Position numbers and translations under genes: made by a program. Positions 57,013-64,000 of a DNA stretch of 64,000 nt are shown piece by piece. Numbering within the stretch: position 1 is the stretch's first letter; every line of letters starts with the position of its first letter. The notes below the pieces were generated by a model. The model saw only the letters and a list, made by a program, of their open reading frames with translations. It did no database searches and was not told the origin of the DNA. Origin of the DNA: Microvirga terricola (GTDB taxonomy: Bacteria; Pseudomonadota; Alphaproteobacteria; Rhizobiales; Beijerinckiaceae); NCBI RefSeq assembly GCF_011777495.1, contig NZ_JAATJS010000003.1, positions 620,001 through 684,000 of the forward strand. The letters run 5' to 3'.

Positions 57013-57861
57013 ATGGCGGATCACGATTTCGATTTTGCTTATTCCCATTGCGAAGGCCTTGTGCGGGACCTGGACCCGGATCGCTATTGGGCGAGCCTGT
57101 TCGCGCCGGCTGAGAAGCGCGGTCACCTCCATGCGCTTTACGCCTTCAGCATCGAGATCGCGCGGGTGCGGGAAGCTGTGCGCGAGGCGTTGGTCGGCGA
57201 GATCCGCCTGCAATGGTGGCGCGATGCGCTTCAGGGTGAGATGCGCGGCGACGTGCGCGCCAACCCGGTCGCTGCGGCGCTCGATGATACCATCGTCAAA
57301 TTCCGCCTGCCGCGACAGGCACTCGTCAACCTGATCGATGCACGCATCTTCGATCTCTATGATGATCCGATGCCGAGCCTGAACGACCTCGAAGGCTATT
57401 GCGGCGAAACCTCGTCTGTTCTCATCCAGCTCGCCAGCATGATCCTGGCCGATGGCGCCGATCCCGGTTCGGCAGACGCTGCCGGGCATGCGGGCGTCGC
57501 TTATGCAATCACCGGATTGCTACGCGCCTTCCCGTGGCATGCGCGGCAGGGGCAGATTTACATTCCGGCGGAGATTTTGGCTCGCCACGGCGTCGTGCGT
57601 GATGACATCGTAGCGGGACGCGGCGGTCCCGGCCTTGACCAGGCGCTGGCGGATATGCGCGCAGTGGCGCGCCGGCATGTCCAGCAGGCGCGCGAGTTGC
57701 GCTCGACGATCTCGCCACAAGTCTCTCCCGCGTTTCAGGGGCTGGCACTTGTCGGCCCTTACCTCAAAGCCATGGAGAGACGCGGCTACGATCCGTTCCA
57801 CACCGAGATCGAACTGCCCCGCTGGCGGAAGATCTGGGCTCTCTGGCACGGGCCTTTTTAA
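57013..57861 (+). CDS. phytoene/squalene-synthase-fold protein (NDUFAF6-like)
   Basis: A 282-residue protein of the phytoene/squalene synthase fold, with the pattern YWASLFAPAEKRGHLHALYAFSIEIARVREAV. The Asp-rich motifs needed for prenyl-diphosphate binding are missing: the first position reads IEIARVREAV and the second HAGVAYAITGLLRAFPW, without aspartates. It is therefore probably not a synthase but resembles NDUFAF6, a complex I assembly factor. It starts 2 bp after the NDUFAF3-like gene, and the two are cotranscribed with secDF. trmFO is convergent 4 bp downstream. Confidence 0.88.
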   Translation: MADHDFDFAYSHCEGLVRDLDPDRYWASLFAPAEKRGHLHALYAFSIEIARVREAVREALVGEIRLQWWRDALQGEMRGDVRANPVAAALDDTIVKFRLPRQALVNLIDARIFDLYDDPMPSLNDLEGYCGETSSVLIQLASMILADGADPGSADAAGHAGVAYAITGLLRAFPWHARQGQIYIPAEILARHGVVRDDIVAGRGGPGLDQALADMRAVARRHVQQARELRSTISPQVSPAFQGLALVGPYLKAMERRGYDPFHTEIELPRWRKIWALWHGPF

Positions 57862-57865
57862 GCCA

Positions 57866-59284
57866 TCATTCGGCCGCAGCCGGCAACGCGCTTTTCGCCA
57901 TCCACGCCGCCAAATCCGCCCGCGCGCGGTCCGTCAGCGCGCGCTTCTTGGCGACGGCCTTCGCCGGGCCGCGCAGACGCTTGCCGTTCTCGTCCTTGGG
58001 GGAGAACTCGAGCAGCGGGAACAGGCCGAAATTGACATTCATGGGCTGGAACGAGCGTGGGCCTTCATCGATGGTTTCGATGTGGCCACCCGTGATGTGG
58101 TTGATGAGCGCGCCCAAAGCCGTCGTGGACGGCAGCGGGTCGATGGGGCGGCCGAGCCGTTCGGCGGCTGCGAAACGGCCCGTCATGAGGCCGACGGCGG
58201 CGCTTTCCACATAGCCTTCGCAGCCGGTGATCTGACCCGCAAAGCGCAGGCGCGGCATGGCCCTCAGCCTGAGCGTATTGTCCAAAAGCTTTGGCGAATT
58301 GAGATAGGTGTTGCGATGCAGCCCACCGAGGCGCGCGAATTCCGCGTTCTCCAGGCCGGGGATCATCCGGAACACATTGCCCTGCACGCCATATTTCAGC
58401 TTGGTCTGGAAGCCGACCATGTTGAACAGGGTGCCGAGCGCGTTGTCCTGGCGCAATTGCACGATGGCGTAGGGCTTCTTGTCCGGGTTGTTTGGATCGG
58501 TCAGGCCGACTGGCTTCATGGGCCCGTGGCGCAAGGTCTCGCGGCCGCGCTCGGCCATGACCTCTATGGGAAGGCAACCGTCGAAATAGGGCGTGTTTGC
58601 TTCCCATTCCTTGAAATCGGTCTTGTCGCCCGTAATCAGCGCATCGATGAAGGCGTCGTATTGCTCCTTGGTCATCGGGCAGTTGATGTAGTCCTTGCCA
58701 GTACCGCCCGGGCCGACCTTGTCATAGCGTGACTGGAACCAGGCCACGTCCATGTTGATGGACTCGCGATAGACGATGGGCGCGATGGCGTCGAAGAAGG
58801 CGAGTTCCTTTTCGCCCGTCAGGCCGAGAACCGCTTGGGCCAAAGCCGGCGAGGTGAGGGGACCTGTCGCCACGATGACGGACGACCAATCCTCCGGCGG
58901 GAGGCCTGCGACTTCGCCGCGTTCGATGGTGACGAGGGGATGAGCCTCGAGCGTCGCCGTCACAGCATTCGAGAAACCGTCACGGTCGACCGCAAGCGCG
59001 CCGCCCGCGGGAACTTGGTTCGCATCGCCCTTGGCCATGATGAGCGAGCCGAGGCTGCGCATCTCCTGGTGCAGCAGGCCGACCGCATTCGCCTCCGCAT
59101 CGTCGGAGCGGAAGGAATTGGAGCAGACGAGTTCGGCAAGCCCGTCGGTCTTGTGGGCGTCGGTGCCGCGCACCGGGCGCATCTCGTGCAGGATGACGGG
59201 CACGCCCGCCTGCGCGATTTGCCAAGCGGCTTCCGAACCGGCGAGACCGCCGCCGATGACGTGGATGGGTTGCAAGCTGCTCAT
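57866..59284 (-). CDS. trmFO: methylenetetrahydrofolate-tRNA-(uracil-5-)-methyltransferase TrmFO
   Basis: FAD- and folate-dependent enzyme that makes 5-methyluridine at tRNA position 54. It has 472 residues. The FAD-binding Rossmann motif is [15 protein letters not shown] (about 8-22), followed by [47 protein letters not shown] is a late family marker. The start is ATG 59284, because the dinucleotide fold begins at once; the open frame continues 22 codons upstream. Convergent with the NDUFAF6-like gene and divergent from the SDR gene. Confidence 0.95.
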   Translation of the reverse strand: MSSLQPIHVIGGGLAGSEAAWQIAQAGVPVILHEMRPVRGTDAHKTDGLAELVCSNSFRSDDAEANAVGLLHQEMRSLGSLIMAKGDANQVPAGGALAVDRDGFSNAVTATLEAHPLVTIERGEVAGLPPEDWSSVIVATGPLTSPALAQAVLGLTGEKELAFFDAIAPIVYRESINMDVAWFQSRYDKVGPGGTGKDYINCPMTKEQYDAFIDALITGDKTDFKEWEANTPYFDGCLPIEVMAERGRETLRHGPMKPVGLTDPNNPDKKPYAIVQLRQDNALGTLFNMVGFQTKLKYGVQGNVFRMIPGLENAEFARLGGLHRNTYLNSPKLLDNTLRLRAMPRLRFAGQITGCEGYVESAAVGLMTGRFAAAERLGRPIDPLPSTTALGALINHITGGHIETIDEGPRSFQPMNVNFGLFPLLEFSPKDENGKRLRGPAKAVAKKRALTDRARADLAAWMAKSALPAAAE

Positions 59285-59373
59285 CTTATCCCTCTCGAAC
59301 GGGGTCTTGTTGACCCTCAAGACGGCGCGGGTCAAGCTGAGCCTTTCCATTTAAAGACACAGGCTCTCAATCA

Positions 59374-60132
59374 ATGTCTCCGAAGCGACCGGTCGTTCTT
59401 ATTACAGGTGGTGGCCGCGGAATAGGAGCGGCGGTGGCGCAGCTCGCTGCCGCACGCGGCTACGACGTCGCCATCAATTTCAAATCCGACCGGGCCTCCG
59501 CGGAGCACGTCTTGGAAACATGCCGGGCCTCCGGCGCGGCGGCGGTCGCGTTGCCAGGAGATGTGACGAATGAGAATGACGTCACGCGCATGTTCGATGA
59601 GGCTGAGGCCGCGCTTGGCCGCATCTCCCATGTCGTCAACAACGCAGGGATCACCGGCCGGTCGGGACGGCTGGAGGCGACGGCCGCAGAGACGATCCGC
59701 GCCTGCATCGACATCAACGTGCTTGGAGCCCTCTGGGTCGCGCGGGAGGCCGCCAGGCGGCTTTCGACTCGCCAGGGCGGCACTGGCGGCTCCATCGTCA
59801 GCATCTCGTCCGTTGCCGCGCGGCTCGGCAGCGCCGGCGAGTATGTCTGGTACGCCGCCTCGAAAGGCGCCATCGATTCGCTGACGATCGGGCTGTCGCA
59901 GGAACTGGCGGCAGACGGGATCCGGGTCAACGCCGTGTCGCCGGGGATCACGCGAACCGACATTCATGAGCGCAGCACGGGCGATGCCGGGCGGATGGAG
60001 CGCTTCCGGTCGAAAATTCCGCTCAATCGGATCGGCGAGCCGGAGGAGATTGCCGAGGCAGTGCTGTTTCTGATGTCGGACGCCGCATCCTACATCACCG
60101 GCGCCAATATCCCGGTCTCAGGCGGCCGGTAA
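59374..60132 (+). CDS. short-chain dehydrogenase/reductase (FabG-like SDR)
   Basis: A 252-residue NAD(P)-dependent classical SDR. The cofactor loop is TGGGRGIG (about 11-18), NNAG is at about 91-94, and the active-site Ser, Tyr and Lys are in SIVSISSVAARLGSAGEYVWYAASK. The end is ITGANIPVSGGR, typical of FabG-like or glucose-dehydrogenase-like enzymes. The substrate is unknown. It is divergent from trmFO and followed by a hairpin that acts on the opposite strand. Confidence 0.93.
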   Translation: MSPKRPVVLITGGGRGIGAAVAQLAAARGYDVAINFKSDRASAEHVLETCRASGAAAVALPGDVTNENDVTRMFDEAEAALGRISHVVNNAGITGRSGRLEATAAETIRACIDINVLGALWVAREAARRLSTRQGGTGGSIVSISSVAARLGSAGEYVWYAASKGAIDSLTIGLSQELAADGIRVNAVSPGITRTDIHERSTGDAGRMERFRSKIPLNRIGEPEEIAEAVLFLMSDAASYITGANIPVSGGR

Positions 60133-60143
60133 AACTCGGCCCC

Positions 60144-60174
60144 AAAAAAGCGAACGCCCGCCGAGGGGCGGGCG
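60144..60174 (-). terminator. rho-independent terminator of the DUF1127 gene
   Basis: On the minus strand: CGCCCGCC, loop CCTC, GGCGGGCG, then TTCGCTTTTTT (plus-strand stem 60155-60162 and 60167-60174, A-run 60144-60149). It lies about 30 bp downstream of the DUF1127 stop. Read on the plus strand it lacks a T-run. Confidence 0.85.
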
Positions 60175-60203
60175 AGGGCCTATGCTGCAGTGCAGCGAGT
60201 TTT

Positions 60204-60359
60204 TTACGCGAGAGCGTGTTCGCGAGCGATGTTCTCGATCTGGAAGCGCGAGATACCGAGATCGTCGAGCTCACGGTCAGAAAGCTGCGAGAGCTCGCGG
60301 ACGGTATCGCGATAACGCAGGTAAGAGCGGACCTTAGAGAGGATGTAGGACACGAACAT
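60204..60359 (-). CDS. DUF1127 (YjiS-like) micro-protein
   Basis: A 51-residue protein with the full DUF1127 pattern: an arginine-rich first half (SKVRSYLRYRDTVREL) followed by SQLSDRELDDLGISRFQIENIAREHA. An AGGAG lies 6 bp before the ATG at 60359. In related bacteria such arginine-rich small proteins influence phosphate or carbon metabolism and RNA turnover, but the role here is unknown. It has its own terminator on the minus strand. It lies between the SDR and copper-protein genes. Confidence 0.9.
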   Translation of the reverse strand: MFVSYILSKVRSYLRYRDTVRELSQLSDRELDDLGISRFQIENIAREHALA

Positions 60360-60717
60360 TGGGGTCTCCTATTAGTTAGCCGGTCCGAAGTGACCGACAG
60401 CCTTTGTTCTTGCGTGTGCGATGCAGCATATAGACGCGTGCGGCGCGAAACGGGAGTGGTAATAATGTAGGTCTGTTATGCTTTAGTAGCATAGCGACTT
60501 AAGGCCGGGTTAATCGGGCCTGCATCTGCCGCATGGGCGTTAACCCTGTTCCCGCCGGGCCAGCGGAAATTCCTTCAAGGCATTGTTTTGAAAACATTAT
60601 TTTCAGCGTGCCGCTGGCGGAAGCCTCGGGGCAGGATTGCACACGCCCAACGTCGGCCCCTTCGTCGAGGCCGGCGAATGTGAATGTAGTCTGTACGTCG
60701 GATGACGCTTTTATGAA
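60360..60717. other. 358-bp intergenic stretch without gene
   Basis: It holds the 5' region of the DUF1127 gene and the 3' region of the cysteine-rich protein gene. Visible structure: inverted repeat TATGCT / AGCATA with a 5-nt spacer at 60477-60493, and a GGTC / GACC pair near 60385. The first is close to the DUF1127 start and may be regulatory. I see no RNA gene or further coding frame. Confidence 0.6.
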
Positions 60718-61128
<411 letters not shown>

Positions 61129-61288
61129 TGGCGACTCCTTCTTGCAACGGGGACCGGGGGCCGGCCTTAAGGAAGCAACAGGGAGGAGGGCCGCTCGTTC
61201 CCTGAATGAGACGAGGCGCTGAGGCGAGGCTTACGCGAAAAGACGCCGCTTGAATGCGGCGTCTCTCTCAGTTTCTGCTGTTCGCGTC

Positions 61289-62002
61289 CTAGTAGCGGAC
61301 GCGGCGAACCGTGTGGCGAACGGGGGCGACGTGGCGGATGGTGGCCGTGTGATAAACCGGCCTGAAGGCGCGATGATAGACCACGCGCGTCCGATAAATG
61401 GGCCGATAGGCGACCCGATAGCCAAGAGGCCTGTAGTAGGCGAAGCGGCGGTAATAGCCGAGAGGCCGGTAGTACGCGAACCGGCGGTAGTAGCCGGGCC
61501 TGTAATAGGCGTAACGGCGGTAATAGCCGGCGACGAGGGGACGGCGGTAGTAGCCGCCGTAATAACTCGCGACCGGATAGTTATAGTAGGAGGACGGATA
61601 ATACGCGTAGGGAGAGCCGTAGCCGTATCCGCCGTAATACGGATAATACGACGAGTAGTCGTAATACGGATATGCTGCCGCAGCGCTTCCGATGATCGCG
61701 CCGCCGACCAGGCCGGCGGCTAAGGCGCCTCCGTCCCACCAGCCGCGATTCCATTCCCAGCCGCGACCCCATCCCCAGCCGCCACCGCGCCAGGCAGCAC
61801 CACGCCAACCCCAGCCACCACCACGCCAGCCGCCGAAACCACCGCCACGGAAGGCGGCGCCGCGGAAGCCTCCGAATCCTCCATGGAAGCCGCCAAATCC
61901 CCCATGGAAGCCGTGGAAACCACGTTGAGCTTGGGCTTCATTGGCACCGCAGAGAGCGAAAGCGATAACGGCGGTGCCCGCGAGAAGAGTAGACTTGAAC
62001 AT
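61289..62002 (-). CDS. secreted Gly/Tyr/Arg-rich repeat protein
   Basis: A 237-residue product with a signal peptide (MFKSTLLAGTAVIAFALCGANEAQA). The mature part starts with a Gly/Phe/Trp-rich stretch (FHGGFGGFHGGFGGF...), then a central hydrophobic segment (AAGLVGGAIIGSAAAA), then a Tyr-rich part and tandem YYRRFAYYRPLG units (plus-strand repeat 61421-61525). The C-terminus is basic (RHVAPVRHTVRRVRY). No enzymatic motif; it may be a surface or structural protein. Start is ATG 62002. Its upstream region is adjacent to acetate kinase. Confidence 0.85.
   Translation of the reverse strand: MFKSTLLAGTAVIAFALCGANEAQAQRGFHGFHGGFGGFHGGFGGFRGAAFRGGGFGGWRGGGWGWRGAAWRGGGWGWGRGWEWNRGWWDGGALAAGLVGGAIIGSAAAAYPYYDYSSYYPYYGGYGYGSPYAYYPSSYYNYPVASYYGGYYRRPLVAGYYRRYAYYRPGYYRRFAYYRPLGYYRRFAYYRPLGYRVAYRPIYRTRVVYHRAFRPVYHTATIRHVAPVRHTVRRVRY
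61421..61525 (-). repeat. in-frame tandem repeat of about 36 bp within the Gly/Tyr-rich gene
   Basis: Three consecutive units of 36, 36 and 33 bp (61421-61456, 61457-61492, 61493-61525). On the coding strand they translate as YYRRFAYYRPLG, YYRRFAYYRPLG and a shorter YYRRYAYYRPG. The unit length keeps the frame. Confidence 0.8.
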
Positions 62003-62328
62003 CACTCGACTCCTCAATGACTCGCACAAGACGGAAGAATGATATCCAAGCTAAGGGCGATGGCTTCCGCGGTGATTGACTAAAGTCAGATTAGCCGACC
62101 TTCCATGGTGCGCGAGGCACATGGCTCATGCGACAAATCAGCAATGCGGCACTGAGGACCGAAGCAATGCCATTCTGCCCATTGCTGCCACGGCACCATT
62201 GATATTTCGCAATGCTCTAGCCCGCGATCTTCCTACCGTCGTGGAGCAAACGAGGCATTCCGCGCATCTCCATACCGCTTTTGAATTGCCACGTCCGCAG
62301 CGTCCCGATCTTGCAGGGGGAACACGCG
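62003..62328. other. 326-bp intergenic stretch without gene
   Basis: It lies between the divergent Gly/Tyr-rich and acetate kinase genes and contains a short palindrome, TGACT-AA-AGTCA (62077-62088), that could be an operator. No convincing coding frame or RNA gene was found. Confidence 0.6.
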
Positions 62329-63537
62329 ATGATGCCGGTTTTTGCGGCTATCAATGCCGGACTATCCAGCTTGAAATTCCAGATTTTCGAGGTTTCGAAT
62401 CTGGCAGAACCGCGCGCCGTCTTTCGCGGTGTGTTCGAGGGACTAAAGGAGAGCGCGCAGCTGATCGTCAAGGATCGGTGCGGAATGGTCTGCGCGAAAC
62501 TAGCCTGGGGAGCGGACGAGGGATTCGATCATGAGGCCGCGCTTGCTCATGTCGCGTCATGGGTGAGTGAGCATCAGGCGCGTTACAAGCTCGTTGCGGT
62601 CGGACACAGGGTGGTTCACGGCGGCCATGCCTTCACCGGGCCGGTTCTTGTCGACGACCATGTCCTCAAGAGGATGGAAGAGCTGATCCCCCTCGCGCCG
62701 TTGCACCAGCCGCACAACCTTGAACCTATCAGAGCCATCCGCAGAAGGCTGCCGCACGTGCCGCAGGTGGCGTGCTTCGACACGGCTTTCCACCATGATT
62801 TGCCGCAGCTCTCGCAGCTCTTCGCGCTTCCGAAGGGGATGACGCAGCAAGGCATCAGGCGCTACGGCTTCCACGGCTTGTCTTACGAATACATCGCGTC
62901 GGTTCTCGGCCGCCACGACCGTAGCCTTGCGTCGGCGCGGGTGATCGTCGCGCATCTGGGAAACGGCGCGAGTCTTTGTGCGCTCAAAGGCGGCGTCAGC
63001 GTCGCCACCACCATGGGTTTTTCTGCCCTTGATGGCCTGCCGATGGCAACGCGCTGCGGTGCGTTGGACCCTGGCGTGATCTTCTACATGCTTCGGGAGA
63101 TGAAGCTAGATCCTCATGAAGTCGAGCGCATCCTCTACTCGGCATCGGGCCTTCTCGGCGTCTCGGGCATCTCCGGCGACATGCGCACCTTGCGCGCGCT
63201 TGCACCGACCGACGCGGATGCCCGGCAGGCGATCGATCTCTTCATCTACCGCATCGTGCGCGAGACCGGCTCGCTCATCGCGGCGCTCGGCGGTCTCGAC
63301 GCATTCGTATTCACGGGTGGAATCGGCGAGAATGATGCCGCCACCCGCGCCGAGGTCCTTTCCGCGCTCTCGTGGGTCGGTTTCAACATCCACGAAAGAT
63401 CCAACTGGGGAGGGGCGCGGCGCATCACGCGCGGCCGCGGACCGTCCGCCTGGGTCATTCCGACCGATGAGGAACTGGTTATCGCCCGGCAGATGAGCTG
63501 CGTGCTCGATGCGGAGCGCCAGCGCCTTGCATCCTAG
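62329..63537 (+). CDS. ackA: acetate kinase
   Basis: Reversible acetate/acetyl-phosphate kinase of 402 residues in the ASKHA fold. The N-terminal INAG-SSLKF signature has Leu in place of one Ser (INAGLSSLKF). RVVHGG, FDTAFH, RYGFHGLSYEY, VIVAHLGNGASL and FTGGIGEND carry the usual active-site residues. The start is ATG 62329 with a GGGGGA upstream; the open frame runs back to a TTG at 62281. No phosphotransacetylase gene is adjacent. It may serve acetyl phosphate made by another enzyme, such as a phosphoketolase beyond the window. Confidence 0.94.
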   Translation: MMPVFAAINAGLSSLKFQIFEVSNLAEPRAVFRGVFEGLKESAQLIVKDRCGMVCAKLAWGADEGFDHEAALAHVASWVSEHQARYKLVAVGHRVVHGGHAFTGPVLVDDHVLKRMEELIPLAPLHQPHNLEPIRAIRRRLPHVPQVACFDTAFHHDLPQLSQLFALPKGMTQQGIRRYGFHGLSYEYIASVLGRHDRSLASARVIVAHLGNGASLCALKGGVSVATTMGFSALDGLPMATRCGALDPGVIFYMLREMKLDPHEVERILYSASGLLGVSGISGDMRTLRALAPTDADARQAIDLFIYRIVRETGSLIAALGGLDAFVFTGGIGENDAATRAEVLSALSWVGFNIHERSNWGGARRITRGRGPSAWVIPTDEELVIARQMSCVLDAERQRLAS

Positions 63538-63709
63538 CGGCTGGGTACGAGGTTTTTGCGCCAAACGTGGGACCAAATAAAAGCTTGGGCGTTGTCTGCT
63601 TAACATCTGGGAGAGAGAGATGCCGCCCCATCGCAGACCATCCGTCGAGCCTCCGCACGGTCACGCGCGTGACAAGTATCTCACGTAGCTTTCTGTTCGG
63701 AGGAGAACC

Positions 63710-63946
63710 ATGCGCCAACATCCGATGTCGTCGAGTTTCACGCCCCTCGGGCGAGCGGAGGCCGTTCTCTATAGCTACCTCCCCAATTCCGCGTGGAGCC
63801 ACGAAGCGGCGCGTGAATTGGTCGAGTATCACATGTACGTGGCTCTTGAATTGGAGCTTTTCGAGCGCGCCAGCGAGCTCAGCGCGGCTTTAAGCCTGAT
63901 GGGCGCGATCGGCCCAGCCAGCCTCGCCAAAGGACGCTCTTCATAG
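63710..63946 (+). CDS. small hypothetical protein
   Basis: A 78-residue frame with a strong ribosome-binding site (GGAGG, 6 bp before ATG 63710). It is helical and contains SHEAARELVEYHMYVALELELFERASELSAALSLMG. No signal peptide or known motif. It follows ackA by about 170 bp. Small size and no homologue I recognise make this a moderate call. Confidence 0.6.
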   Translation: MRQHPMSSSFTPLGRAEAVLYSYLPNSAWSHEAARELVEYHMYVALELELFERASELSAALSLMGAIGPASLAKGRSS

Positions 63947-64000
63947 GCTGAACGTCGACTTGCCGCCATCGGTCGCTTCGGTCAGGAATAAAGGCAGGTC

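Noticed and set aside
61421-61525. Regular direct repeats that could be taken for a small CRISPR array
   Set aside because: Units are contiguous without spacers, keep the reading frame and encode protein repeats; no cas genes are present.
62076-62534. Plus-strand frame running into the ackA start
   Set aside because: No ribosome-binding site or family similarity. It overlaps the true ackA frame and looks accidental.

Overview
The window is a high-GC chromosomal stretch of an alphaproteobacterium. The order Hyphomicrobiales is likely, and gene content and order resemble Methylobacteriaceae or Beijerinckiaceae (Microvirga-like); that family call is an inference. The reasons are gatCAB, the run hdaA-ppk-ppx-rnd-aspS, the run argS-SPOR-nagZ-scpAB-tatABC-serS-surE-pcm-LytM, the block yajC-secD-secF with NDUFAF3-like and NDUFAF6-like genes, DUF1127 micro-proteins, and two kinds of intergenic palindromic repeat familiar from rhizobial genomes. 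I saw no rRNA, tRNA, CRISPR array, insertion sequence or prophage.

Layout. 1-1.3 kb (minus): an M48 peptidase cut by the window edge, and LemA. 1.4-8.9 kb: gatC-gatA, small membrane and hypothetical proteins, an ArsR-type regulator divergent from an EamA transporter with a dyad symmetry between them, gatB and an SGNH hydrolase. 9-15.9 kb: accessory metabolism, with two glutathione-transferase-like proteins, a GNAT, several small secreted proteins, ndk and a lone molybdopterin oxidoreductase. 15.9-19.0 kb (minus): purN-purM and two tandem paralogous secreted proteins, one of them frameshifted. 19.2-25.4 kb: CDP-alcohol phosphatidyltransferase, AI-2E/PerM, hdaA, ppk and ppx, tightly packed. 25.5-30.7 kb: a 2OG-Fe(II) oxygenase, a NUDIX hydrolase, a secreted protein, rnd and aspS. 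30.7-33.3 kb: a glycosyltransferase and two acyltransferases, probably for surface polysaccharide. 33.4-41.1 kb: maeB, a large exported protein, an A-type Fe-S carrier, dgt and argS. 41.2-57.9 kb: cell-envelope and export housekeeping (SPOR protein, nagZ, scpAB, an orphan ABC ATPase, tatABC, serS, surE, pcm, a degenerate LytM lipoprotein, a DUF815 ATPase, yajC, secDF, and two genes resembling mitochondrial complex I assembly factors). 57.9-64 kb: trmFO, an SDR, a DUF1127 protein, a cysteine-rich copper-binding-type protein, a Gly/Tyr-rich secreted protein, acetate kinase and a small hypothetical protein.

How the genes work together. GatCAB plus AspRS suggests transamidation of misacylated tRNAs. 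Ppk and Ppx set polyphosphate levels. PurM and PurN are consecutive-pathway purine enzymes. TatABC, YajC and SecDF are the two export systems. ScpAB belongs to the chromosome-condensation complex. The SPOR, NagZ and LytM proteins serve peptidoglycan growth and recycling.

The points most worth a second look are the frameshifted paralogue at 17786-18414, the degenerate LytM domain, the NDUFAF3/NDUFAF6-like pair behind secF, the dyad in front of the ArsR gene, the repeat families, and a GatA insertion. I did not find a convincing new defence or mobile system.
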